DNA of 64,000 nucleotides. Origin: Chondrilla cf. caribensis (taxonomy: Eukaryota > Porifera > Demospongiae > Chondrillida > Chondrillidae). Made by a program: the position numbers and the translations under genes. The notes under the pieces were generated by a model. It did no database searches, had not been told where the DNA came from, and saw only the letters and a list, made by a program, of their open reading frames with translations. Where the stretch lies: the NCBI GenBank assembly GCA_964020155.1, contig OZ026548.1, forward strand, positions 6,201,397 to 6,265,396, in the 5' to 3' direction. Positions 23,901-38,097 of this stretch are shown piece after piece. The first letter of the stretch is position 1; each line of letters begins with the position of its first letter.

Positions 23901-26900
23901 GGCTTGTCACCACGGCCTCTCCTGTGTGCACGTGATGCATCATAGGTCAAATCCAAATGCACAGACACACTCCTGGACCTAGTAGGGTCCTTCTGATAAC
24001 AATAAAGATGCATTTTGATGTCGACCAATAATTCTCCCCAGTGCCCATATGCCGCATATAGTAAAATGTATATACTTTTGTATGTATATAAGTGTAATAT
24101 GCCTTATGGTGATCACCTGAGCAATTGGACATTTCTTTGCTGGTCACCAAGGGCTAGCCAGTGTCTGTGCTAAACTCACCAACACAATTTGGTAAGAATT
24201 GAGATTGTCCTGAGTGGGCTATGAGCCTCGTGGTGACAAGCAAAAAAATGTCACTTTTTAGGCTTGTCACCGCGGCCTCTCCTGTGTGCACGTGATGCAT
24301 CATAGGTCAAATCCGAATGCACAGACACACTCCTGGACCTGGTACGGTCCTTCTGATAACAATAAAGATGCATTTTGATGTCAACCAATAATTCTCCCCA
24401 TTGCCCATATGCCACATATGATGAAATGTATATACTTTTGTATGTATATAAGTGTAATATGCCTTATGGTGATCACCTGAGCAATTGGACATTTCTTTGC
24501 TGGTCACCAAGGGCTAGCCAGTGTCCATGCTAAACTCACCAACACAATTTGGTAAGAATTGATATTGTGTTGAGTGTGCTATAAGCCTCGTGGTGACAAG
24601 CAAAAAAAATGTCAATTTTTAGGCTTGTCACCACGGCCTCTCCTGTGTGCACGTGATGCATAATGGGTCAAATCCGAATGCACAGACACACTCCTGGACC
24701 TAGTAGGGTCCTTCTGATAACAATAAAGATGCATTTTGATGTCAACTAAAAATTGTCCCCAGTGCCCATATGCCACATATAGTAAAATGTATGTACATTT
24801 GTATGTATATAAGTGTAATATGCCTTATGGTGATCACCTGAGCAATTGGACGATTCTTTGCTAGTCACCAAGGGCTAGCCAGTGTCCGTGCTAAACTCAC
24901 CAACACAATTTGGTAAGAATTGATATTGTCCTGAGTGGGCTATAAGCCTCGTGGTGACAAGCAAAAAAAATGTCACTTTTTAGGCTTGTCACCACGGCCT
25001 CTCCTGTGTGTACGTGATGCATAATGGGTCAAATCCGAATGCACAGACACACTCCTGGACCTAGTAGGGTCCTTCTGATAACAATAAAGATGCATTTTGA
25101 TGTCGACTAAAAATTGTCCCCAGTGCCCATATGCCACATATAGTAAAATGTATGTACATTTGTATGTATATAAGTGTAATATGCCTTATGGTGATCACCT
25201 GAGCAATTGGACGATTCTTTGCTAGTCACCAAGGGCTAGCCAGTGTCCGTGCTAAACTCACCAACACAATTTGGTAAGAATTGATATTGTCCTGAGTGTG
25301 CTATAAGCCTCGTGGTGACAAGCAAAAAAATGTCACTTTTTAGGCTTGTCACCACGGCCTCTCCTGTGTGCATGTGATGCATCATAGGTCAAATCCAAAT
25401 GCACAGACACACTCCTGGACCTAGTAGGGTCCTTCTGATAACAATAAAGATGCATTTTGATGTCAACCAATAATTCTCCCCAGTGCCCATATGCCACATA
25501 TAATAAAATGTACACACTTTTCTATGTATATAAGTGTAATATGCCTTATGGTGATCACCTGAGCAATTGGACATTTCTTTGCTGGTCACCAAGGGCTAGC
25601 CAGTGTCCGTGCTAAACTCACCAACACAATTTGGTAAGAATTGAGATTGTCCTGAGTGTGCTATAAGCCACGTGGTGACAAGCAAAAAATGTCACTTTTT
25701 AGGCTTGTCACCACGGCCTCTCCTGTGTGCACGTGATGCATCATAGGTCAAATCCGAATGCACAGACACACTCCTGGACCTGGTACGGTCCTTCTGATAA
25801 CAATAAAGATGCATTTTGATGTCGACTAAAAATTGTCCCCAGTGCCCATATGCCACATATAGTAAAATGTATGTACATTTGTATGTATATAAGTGTAATA
25901 TGCCTTATGGTGATTACCTGAGCAATTGGACGATTCTTTGCTAGTCACCAAGGGCTAGCCAGTGTCCGTGCTAAACTCACCAACACAATTTGGTAAGAAT
26001 TGATATTGTCCTGAGTGTGCTATAAGCCTCGTGGTGACAAGCAAAAAAATGTCACTTTTTAGGCTTGTCACCACGGCCTCTCCTGTGTGCACGTGATGCA
26101 TCATAGGTCAAATCCAAATGCACAGACACACTCCTGGACCTGGTACGGTCCTTCTGATAACAATAAAGATGCATTTTGATGTCAACCAATAATTCTCCCC
26201 AGTGCCCATATGCCACATATAATAAAATGTACACACTTTTCTATGTATATAAGTGTAATATGCCTTATGGTGATCACCTGAGCAATTGGACATTTCTTTG
26301 CTGGTCACCAAGGGCTAGCCAGTGTCCGTGCTAAACTCACCAACACAATTTGGTAAGAATTGAGATTGTCCTGAGTGTGCTATAAGCCACGTGGTGACAA
26401 GCAAAAAATGTCACTTTTTAGGCTTGTCACCACGGCCTCTCCTGTGTGGACGTGATGCATCATAGGTCAAATCCGAATGCACAGACACACTCCTGGACCT
26501 GGTACGGTCCTTCTGATAACAATAAAGATGCATTTTGATGTCGACTAAAAATTGTCCCCAGTGCCCATATGCCACATATAGTAAAATGTATGTACATTTG
26601 TATGTATATAAGTGTAATATGCCTTGTGGTGATCACCTGAACAATTGGACATTTCTTTGCTGGTCACCAAGGGCTAGCCAGTGTCCGTGCTAAACTCACC
26701 AACACAATTTGGTAAGAATTGAAATTGTCCTGAGTGCGCTATAAGCCTCGTGGTGACAAGCAAAAAATGTCAATTTTTTGAGTTGTCACCACGGCCTCTC
26801 CTGTGTGGACGTGATGCATCATAGGTCAAATCCGAATGCACAGACACACTCCTGGACCTAGTACGGTCCTTCTGATAACAATAAAGATGCATTTTTATGT

Positions 26901-29900
26901 TGACTAAATATTCTCCCCAGTGCCCATATGCCACATATAGTAAAATGTATGTACATTTGTATGTATATAAGTGTAATATGCCTTATGGTGATCACCTGAG
27001 CAATTGGACATTTCTTTGCTAGTCACCAAGGGCTAGCCAGTGTCCGTACTAAACTCATCAACACAATTTGGTAAGAATTGAGATTGTCCTGAGTGTGCTA
27101 TAAGCCTCGTGGTGACAAGCAAAAAAATGTCACTTTTTAGGCTTGTCACCACGGCCTCTCCTGTGTGCACGTGATGCATCATAGGTCAAATCCAAATGCA
27201 CAGACACACTCCTGGACCTGGTACGGTCCTTCTGATAACAATAAAGATGCATTTTGATGTCGACCAATAATTCTCCCCAGTGCCCATATGCCACATATAG
27301 TAAAATGTATGTACATTTGTATGTATATAAGTGTAATATGCCTTATGGTGATCACCTGAGCAATTGGACAATTCTTTGCTGGTCACCAAGGGCTAGCCAG
27401 TGTCCGTGCTAAACTCACCAACACAATTTGGTAAGAATTGAGATTGTCCTGAGTGTGCTATAAGCCTCGTGGTGACAAGCAAAAAAATGTCAATTTTTAG
27501 GCTTGTCACCACGGCCTCTCCTGTGTGTACGTGATGCATAATGGGTCAAATCCGAATGCACAGACACACTCCTGGACCTAGTAGGGTCCTTCTGATAACA
27601 ATAAAGATGCATTTTGATGTCGACTAAAAATTGTCCCCAGTGCCCATATGCCACATATAATAAAATGTATGTACATTTGTATGTATATAAGTGTAATATG
27701 CCTTGTGGTGATCACCTGAACAATTGGACATTTCTTTGCTGGTCACCAAGGGCTAGCCAGTGTCCGTGCTAAACTCACCAACACAATTTGGTAAGAATTG
27801 AAATTGTCCTGAGTGCGCTATAAGCCTCGTGGTGACAAGCAAAAAATGTCAATTTTTTGAGTTGTCACCACGGCCTCTCCTGTGTGGACGTGATGCATCA
27901 TAGGTCAAATCCGAATGCACAGACACACTCCTGGACCTAGTACGGTCCTTCTGATAACAATAAAGATGCATTTTTATGTTGACTAAATATTCTCCCCAGT
28001 GCCCATATGCCACATATAGTAAAATGTATGTACATTTGTATGTATATAAGTGTAATATGCCTTATGGCAGGCCCGTAGCACTGGACTAAAAACCTCTCCG
28101 GCCATTTGAAGATTCAAATTCATTTTAAAGAGTACATGCATGAGGTACCAATTATGTTAATAGGATCAAATGCAGTAGTGTAGTATGTGTTGTAGTGTAA
28201 TCAGTGCCACTTGCCAAGCCATGATGCTTAGAACGCATGACTAACAATTTTCATCTTACCAAAAATTTTATTTGGGGTACTTAAACTGAGGTGGAGTGTC
28301 TGATTTGGAAACTCCCTAATGTCAGGGAGTACACATTCTTGCAGAGAATCACTCTTCGCAGAGCTACTTGGAACTATCTCTGTTTGGGACGTCATAATTA
28401 GATATGATTGAACAATGATCTAACAATCACACTTACATCACAATTTCCGGATCAAAAGGTTACCCTAATTAGTTGCATAATACAAAATGGCGACGGGAGT
28501 ACGGAATAAATATTGCAAAATGAAAACGCTTTGGAACAATTCAAAATCATTTAGCGGACCATGTAAGTATTTTAAATAATCACTGAATGGGAACCATTAT
28601 TTAAATTAGTAAGCTCAATATACTAGAGGAATAGGACCTGAACAAATAATGATTATTGCCATTTTTGCTGAGGCACTTATCACAAAAACCGGTCCGGCCA
28701 TGGCCTGACCGGCCGGACTGTGTGCTACGGCCCTGTATGGTGATCACCTGAGCAATTGGACATTTCTTTGCTAGTCACCAAGGGCTAGCCAGTGTCCGTG
28801 CTAAACTCATCAACACAATTTGGTAAGAATTGAGATTGTCCTGAGTGTGCTATAAGCCACGTGGTGACAAGCAAAAAATGTCACTTTTTAGGCTTGTCAC
28901 CACGGCCTCTCCTGTGTGCACGTGATGCATCATAGGTCAAATCCGAATGCACAGACACACTCCTGGACCTGGTACGGTCCTTCTGATAACAATAAAGATG
29001 CATTTTGATGTCGACTAAAAATTGTCCCCAGTGCCCATATGCCACATATAGTAAAATGTATGTACATTTGTATGTATATAAGTGTAATATGCCTTATGGT
29101 GATTACCTGAGCAATTGGACGATTCTTTGCTAGTCACCAAGGGCTAGCCAGTGTCCGTGCTAAACTCACCAACACAATTTGGTAAGAATTGATATTGTCC
29201 TGAGTGTGCTATAAGCCTCGTGGTGACAAGCAAAAAAATGTCACTTTTTAGGCTTGTCACCACGGCCTCTCCTGTGTGCACGTGATGCATCATAGGTCAA
29301 ATCCAAATGCACAGACACACTCCTGGACCTAGTAGGGTCCTTCTGATAACAATAAAGATGCATTTTGATGTCAACCAATAATTCTCCCCAGTGCCCATAT
29401 GCCACATATAATAAAATGTACACACTTTTCTATGTATATAAGTGTAATATGCCTTATGGTGATCACCTGAGCAATTGGACATTTCTTTGCTGGTCACCAA
29501 GGGCTAGCCAGTGTCCGTGCTAAACTCACCAACACAATTTGGTAAGAATTGAGATTGTCCTGAGTGTGCTATAAGCCACGTGGTGACAAGCAAAAAATGT
29601 CACTTTTTAGGCTTGTCACCACGGCCTCTCCTGTGTGGACGTGATGCATCATAGGTCAAATCCGAATGCACAGACACACTCCTGGACCTGGTACGGTCCT
29701 TCTGATAACAATAAAGATGCATTTTGATGTCGACTAAAAATTGTCCCCAGTGCCCATATGCCACATATAGTAAAATGTATGTACATTTGTATGTATATAA
29801 GTGTAATATGCCTTGTGGTGATCACCTGAACAATTGGACATTTCTTTGCTGGTCACCAAGGGCTAGCCAGTGTCCGTGCTAAACTCACCAACACAATTTG

Positions 29901-32900
29901 GTAAGAATTGAAATTGTCCTGAGTGCGCTATAAGCCTCGTGGTGACAAGCAAAAAATGTCAATTTTTTGAGTTGTCACCACGGCCTCTCCTGTGTGTACG
30001 TGATGCATCATAGGTCAAATCCGAATGCACAGACACACTCCTGGACCTAGTACGGTCCTTCTGATAACAATAAAGATGCATTTTTATGTTGACTAAATAT
30101 TCTCCCCAGTGCCCATATGCCACATATAGTAAAATGTATGTACATTTGTATGTATATAAGTGTAATATGCCTTATGGTGATCACCTGAGCAATTGGACAT
30201 TTCTTTGCTAGTCACCAAGGGCTAGCCAGTGTCCGTACTAAACTCATCAACACAATTTGGTAAGAATTGAGATTGTCCTGAGTGTGCTATAAGCCTCGTG
30301 GTGACAAGCAAAAAAATGTCAATTTTTAGGCTTGTCACCACGGCCTCTCCTGTGTGCACGTGATGCATCATAGGTCAAATCCGAATGCACAGACACACTC
30401 CTGGACCTGGTACGGTCCTTCTGATAACAATAAAGATGCATTTTGATGTCGACCAATAATTCTCCCCAGTGCCCATATGCCACATATAATAAAATGTACA
30501 CACTTTTCTATGTATATAAGTGTAATATGCCTTATGGTGATCACCTGAGCAATTGGACATTTCTTTGCTGGTCACCAAGGGCTAGCCAGTGTCCGTGCTA
30601 AACTCACCAACACAATTTGGTAAGAATTGAGATTGTCCTGAGTGCGCTATAAGCCTCGTGGTGACAAGCAAAAAAATGTCACTTTTTAGGCTTGTCACCA
30701 CGGCCTCTCCTGTGTGCACGTGATGCATCATAGGTCAAATCCGAATGCACAGACACACTCCTGGACCTGGTACGGTCCTTCTGATAACAATAAAGATGCA
30801 TTTTGATGTCGACTAAAAATTGTCCCCAGTGCCCATATGCCACATATAGTAAAATGTATGTACATTTGTATGTATATAAGTGTAATATGCCTTGTGGTGA
30901 TCACCTGAACAATTGGACATTTCTTTGCTGGTCACCAAGGGCTAGCCAGTGTCCGTGCTAAACTCACCAACACAATTTGGTAAGAATTGAAATTGTCCTG
31001 AGTGCGCTATAAGCCTCGTGGTGACAAGCAAAAAATGTCAATTTTTTGAGTTGTCACCACGGCCTCTCCTGTGTGGACGTGATGCATCATAGGTCAAATC
31101 CGAATGCACAGACACACTCCTGGACCTAGTACGGTCCTTCTGATAACAATAAAGATGCATTTTTATGTTGACTAAATATTCTCCCCAGTGCCCATATGCC
31201 ACATATAGTAAAATGTATGTACATTTGTATGTATATAAGTGTAATATGCCTTATGGTGATCACCTGAGCAATTGGACATTTCTTTGCTAGTCACCAAGGG
31301 CTAGCCAGTGTCCGTACTAAACTTATCAACACAATTTGGTAAGAATTGATATTGTCCTGAGTGTGCTATAAGCCTCGTGGTGACAAGCAAAAAAAATGTC
31401 AATTTTTAGGCTTGTCACCACGGCCTCTCCTGTGTGTACGTGATGCATAATGGGTCAAATCCGAATGCACAGACACACTCCTGGACCTAGTAGGGTCCTT
31501 CTGATAACAATAAAGATGCATTTTGATGTCGACTAAAAATTGTCCCCAGTGCCCATATGCCACATATAGTAAAATGTATGTACATTTGTATGTATATAAG
31601 TGTAATATGCCTTATGGTGATCACCTGAGCAATTGGACGATTCTTTGCTAGTCACCAAGGGCTAGCCAGTGTCCATGCTAAACTCACCAACACAATTTGG
31701 TAAGAATTGATATTGTCCTGAGTGGGCTATAAGCCTCGTGGTGACAAGCAAAAAAATGTCAATTTTTAGGCTTGTCACCACGGCCTCTCCTGTGTGCACG
31801 TGATGCATCATAGGTCAAATCCGAATGCACAGACACACTCCTGGACCTGGTACGGTCCTTCTGATAACAATAAAGATGCATTTTGATGTCGACCAATAAT
31901 TCTCCCCAGTGCCCATATGCCACATATAATAAAATGTACACACTTTTCTATGTATATAAGTGTAATACGCCTCGTGGTGATCACCTGAGCAATTGGACAT
32001 TTCTTTGCTGGTCACCAAGGGCTAGCCAGTGTCCGTGCTAAACTCACCAACACAATTTGGTAAGAATTGAGATTGTCCTGAGTGCGCTATTAGCCTCGTG
32101 GTGACAAGCAAAAAATTGTCACTTTTTAGGCTTGTCACCACGGCCTCTCCTGTGTGGACGTGATGCATCATAGGTCAAATCCAAATGCACAGACACACTC
32201 CTGGACCTAGTAGGGTCCTTCTGATAACAATAAAGATGCATTTTGATGTTGACCAATAATTCTCTCCAGTGCCCATATGCCACATATAGTAAAATGTATG
32301 TACATTTGTATGTATATAAGTGTAATATGCCTTGTGGTGATCACCTGAACAATTGGACGATTCTTTGCTGGTCACCAAGGGCTAGCCAGTGTCCGTGCTA
32401 AACTCACCAACACAATTTGGTAAGAATTGATATTGTCCTGAGTGCGCTATAAGCCTCGTGGTGACAAGCAAAAAATGTCAATTTTTTGAGTTGTCACCAC
32501 GGCCTCTCCTGTGTGGACGTGATGCATCATAGGTCAAATCCGAATGCACAGACACACTCCTGGACCTAGTACGGTCCTTCTGATAACAATAAAGATGCAT
32601 TTTTATGTTGACTAAATATTCTCCCCAGTGCCCATATGCCACATATAGTAAAATGTATGTACATTTGTATGTATATAAGTGTAATATGCCTTATGGTGAT
32701 CATCTGAGCAATTGGACATTTCTTTGCTAGTCACCAAGGGCTAGCCAGTGTCCGTACTAAACTTATCAACACAATTTGGTAAGAATTGAGATTGTCCTGA
32801 GTGTGCTATAAGCCTCGTGGTGACAAGCAAAAAATGTCAATTTTTTGAGTTGTCACCACGGCCTCTCCTGTGTGCACGTGATGCATCATAGGTCAAATCC

Positions 32901-33620
32901 GAATGCACAGACACACTCCTGGACCTGGTACGGTCCTTCTGATAACCATAAAGATGCATTTTGATGTCGACTAAAAATTGTCCCCAGTGCCCATATGCCA
33001 CATATAATAAAATGTACACACTTTTCTATGTATATAATTGTAATATGCCTTGTGGTGATCATCTGAGCAATTGGACATTTCTTTGCTGGTCACCAAGGGC
33101 TAGCCAGTGTCCGTGCTAAACTCACAAACACAATTTGGTAAGAATTGAGATTGTCCTGAGTGCGCTATTAGCCTCGTGGTGACAAAGAATAAAATGTTCA
33201 TTTTTGGCTTGTCACCACGACCTCTCCTGTGTGCACGTGATGCATCATGGGTCAAATCCGAATGCACAGACACACTCCTGGACCTAGTACGGTCCTTCTG
33301 TTAGCAAAGAGGATGCATTTTGATGTCGACCAAATATTCTCCCCAGTGCTACATATAATAAAATGTATATGTGTGTAATACGCCTTGTGGTGATCACGCA
33401 GGTAATTTGACATTCCTTTGCTGGTCACCAAGGGCTACCCAGTGTCCATGCCGAACTCACCAACACAATTTGGGAAGAATTCAGATTGTCTAGGGTTAGC
33501 GCTATAAGCCTCGTGGTGACAAGCATAAAATGTCAAATTTGGCTTGTCACCATGGCCTCTCCTTTGAGTACATGATGCATCATAGCTCAAATCCAAATGC
33601 ACAGACACATTCCTGGACCT
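20931..33620. repeat. Satellite array: ~360-bp monomer, ~33 copies, 7-monomer higher-order repeat
   Basis: Tandem monomers start with AACTCACCAACACAATTTGG at 20931, 21291, 21651, 22011, 22371, 22733, 23093 and so on, last near 33457. Each has an inverted repeat CGTGGTGACAAGC ... GCTTGTCACCACG, the palindromes GGTGATCACC and TGGTCACCA, an AATAAA and a TATATAAG. The first and last monomers are the most diverged. A marker variant (GTCAATTTTTTGAG with TTTTTATGTTGAC) occurs near 26761, 27841, 29951, 31030 and 32470. After removing the insertion at 28068 these repeat every ~2517 bp, or 7 monomers. The 60-67-residue minus-strand frames are not conserved in all monomers and are taken as chance. Confidence 0.95.
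28068..28735. mobile_element. 668-bp non-autonomous DNA transposon inside the satellite
   Basis: Interrupts one monomer exactly, with TATGG on both sides (28063-28067, 28736-28740) as a 5-bp target duplication. The ends are inverted: CAGGCCCGTAGCAC left, and CAGGGCCGTAGCAC when the right end is reversed. Inner GGCCGGTC/CCGGCC-rich arms extend the similarity. There is no transposase frame. The superfamily is not certain: the ends look hAT-like, but hAT elements usually make 8-bp duplications. Confidence 0.85.
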
Positions 33621-33624
33621 ACAG

Positions 33625-33920
33625 ACCCTGAAATCTGGAGGCAAACAAGTACTATGCATGTGTGTATAATGGTGTGGGCATATGTATGTGATCGTGATAT
33701 TGCCATCAATTGTAGATGGCAGAGTTGATGCTGTTACTTTTGGAACAGGAACGGGTGGAACGCTTGCTGGTTTGTACTTCACATATCTACAAAGGAATTC
33801 CATATATCAAGTATCCATTGGTAGGTGTTGGTTCGTTCCTGAAAGAGAAGAATCCCCTAGTGCAAATTGTCCTTGCTGATCCTCAGGTGAACATGCCTGT
33901 GTTGTTGTGGTGTTTATGTG

Positions 33921-34001
<81 letters not shown>

Positions 34002-34678
34002 ATGTGTGAATGTGTACGCGATGCATTATTTCAGGGAAGCGTACTCTACAACTACTTTTCTCATGGTAAACTGGAAAGAACAGAAGGATTCTCTATTAGT
34101 GAAAGCATTGGTCAGGGAAGAGTGACTAACAATGTATCTGGTGCTCCTATAGATTCTGCTGTTATGATATCTGATGAAGAGGCTGTAACAATGGTGCGTG
34201 GTATAATATTAGTTGATTTGTTTATTTGTAAAGTCATGTAGTTGTTACTTCTTAGACATTTAGAATTCTCCATGAAGAAGGTTTCTTTGTGGGAGCATCA
34301 TCCGGACTGAACGTTGCTGTTGCTGTTAAGGTTCGCTCAATGGTCTACACCTTGGTAGTATCATGGTAACACACACACACACACCTAATTTATAGGTTGC
34401 AAGAACATTGGGACCTGGCAAGACCATTGTCACTTGCTTGTGTGATTCAGGACAGGTCAGCAGTGTCCACTGAAATAGTCAAATTGTTGTGAACATATTT
34501 TTAATTCTCTAGAGGTACTTCTCCAAACTGTTTAGTAGGACAGTATTGAAGGACCGAGGTGAGAGGGTCATTAGGTGCATACCTGTAGCTGGTATGTAAA
34601 ATGTGATTGCTCTGCTCTTGTCTTCCTGCAGGTCTTGTCCAAACACTTCCAGAGAAATATCACAGTTCTTTGCATTGA
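33625..34678 (+). CDS. Cysteine synthase-like PLP enzyme, C-terminal part only
   Basis: O-acetylserine sulfhydrylase/cystathionine beta-synthase-fold enzyme, which would make cysteine or handle sulfide with pyridoxal phosphate. Exons: 33625-33648, 33716-33769, 33825-33886, 34035-34193, 34256-34330, 34396-34455, 34513-34558, 34632-34678. They give GPEIW-type and VDAVTFGTGTGGTLAG (the glycine-rich PLP-phosphate loop), FLKEKNP, then SIGQGRVTNN, FFVGASSGLNVAVAVK, TIVTCLCDSGQRYFSKLF, with a stop at 34676-34678. This matches the C-terminal half of invertebrate cysteine synthases. The N-terminal half with the PLP lysine is absent; the first exon starts at an acceptor (CCTACAG) at the satellite boundary. 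The gene is either cut by the array or has its 5' exons beyond it. Confidence 0.82.
33914..34002. repeat. (TG)n microsatellite in a cysteine-synthase intron
   Basis: A TG tract of about 85 bp with one T interruption between exons 33825-33886 and 34035-34193. Confidence 0.9.
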
Positions 34679-34875
34679 CAGTAATAAAAATTGAAAACTT
34701 TAAATTTACCATTCTACTTATTAATAATTAATTCTACAAAAGTTGATTTAGTCATATTATACCACAGTTGAACTTCTTGCAAACATACGGAAGTGTTCAA
34801 ACTAATAAAGGTGACTGACATACTTTCATTTTGAAACCTTTTGGCTTTGTAAAAACAAATTTGACTACATGTACA

Positions 34876-35036
34876 AATCGGCCATTTTGTTCGCACAATA
34901 TAAATAATATAAATTCACTGTAGTAGTTACGCGTAGTAATGCATATTATATGATGTTGCAGTATTTCCTAAATTCGAATACTCGAAGATGGTGGAGCTAC
35001 GTAGCTCGTAGCTACGGCAAGGGAGCTTTACAAAGT
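34876..35036. repeat. Flank repeat, right copy
   Basis: Same-orientation copy of the 20277-20452 repeat, from AATCGGCCATTTTGTTCGCA to GGGAGCTTTACAAAGT. It is followed by the diverged copy of the 19560-19625 element and by a diverged satellite monomer. Confidence 0.88.
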
Positions 35037-35149
35037 TTCAACATTTACTTCATGCCATCAGCTAGGTTTGGTGAAAACATCAAGTTGAGACACCCTCATT
35101 CCCATGAGTTATGCAAGAAGGTGCTTTGCATTTTATTCTCCTATTGTCT

Positions 35150-35530
35150 CCCACACGTACTTTTGTATGCACATTCTAATATAAGTGTATCACGCCTTGT
35201 GGTGATCAATCAGGTAATTTTACATTCTATTGCTGGTCACCATGGGATGCCTAATGTCCATATCAAACCCATCAACACAAATTCAGATGAATACACACCC
35301 TCCTGGGTGTGCTGTAGGCCTCGTGGTGACCAGTAAAAAAATGTCAAATTTTATTGCTGCTCACCACACCCTCTACAGCGTCCACAATGAATCATAGCTC
35401 AAATACGGATGCATGGACACACTCCTGGTAGTAGTATGGTCCTTTTGAGAACAAACAAGATATGTTTTGTCGCCAATTAAATTTCTCCCCAGTGTTCGTA
35501 TGACACATAATACATGTATGTACATTGAAG
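35150..35530. repeat. Single diverged satellite monomer outside the array
   Basis: Collinear with the array monomer: ATATAAGTGTATCACGCC, GTGGTGATCA, GGTCACCATGGG, GCCTCGTGGTGACCAG, GCATGGACACACTCCTGG and TCTCCCCAGTG occur in order with monomer spacing. The identity is clearly lower than within the array. Confidence 0.8.
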
Positions 35531-36067
35531 AAATATTTAGCACCTCTGAATGTAGCTAAGGTTACAGGCCACAGAGAACATTTCATTTCAAACACACCGC
35601 CATGCATTGTAACACAAATATCTGTGCTAATAGTTTTCTCCCCTCCCTATTTTCAGGCTTGTTTACTGTATGTTCCTTGATAATCATGAAATTAATGCAA
35701 TTGTAGTCATTTTATATACAATATAATTGACCACAACTTTAGGCATTTGAGTACAAGCATGATCTTTGAAAGAAACTCGAGGAAATAAAAAGCTTCAATG
35801 CAATCCAACTGCCAGTCTGTGTCAAGATAGGTGAGGCTTCTTGCTCTTGTGTTCGTGTCCATTTGAATCTTCTGAAAAATGAGAAAAAACCTCTCCCTGT
35901 CCTCCACTCTCGTGAACATCCCTAATGCCCGACTCCTGAAGCCACAGACAGAAACAAACAAAATAGCTTAGTGGAAGGTATTCTTCACTGACAGCATAGC
36001 ATCATGTGCATATACCAAACCAACAGACAGAGAAACTGATGATGATTGAATTTCCATGTACATTTCT
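35531..36067. other. RAD51C downstream region
   Basis: No certain gene. A minus-strand open frame of 84 codons at 35707-35961 has ordinary amino-acid composition but no recognised motif. It may be RAD51C 3' UTR. Confidence 0.4.
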
Positions 36068-38060
<1,993 letters not shown>

Positions 38061-38097
38061 CGGATTTCTCGTTTAAACGCGGTTGTTTCAAATAAAA
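38061..38097. promoter_or_regulatory. 37-bp divergent promoter between RAD51C and L10K-like start codons
   Basis: Only 37 bp separate the two ATGs. The spacer contains the palindrome GTTTAAAC. Transcription start sites must overlap or lie very near each coding region. Confidence 0.7.

Noticed and set aside
21065..33019. Recurring 60-67-residue minus-strand open frames in satellite monomers
   Set aside because: They occur in only about half of the monomers and are broken by common monomer variants. They have no recognisable protein character, so they are a by-product of a conserved repeat.
20931..33620. CRISPR-like array
   Set aside because: Repeats are about 360 bp and contiguous with no unique spacers, and the DNA is clearly animal nuclear.
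35707..35961. 84-codon minus-strand open frame as an extra gene or exon
   Set aside because: Ordinary composition but no motif, no good donor and acceptor pair, and no phase link to RAD51C. Left as possible 3' UTR.
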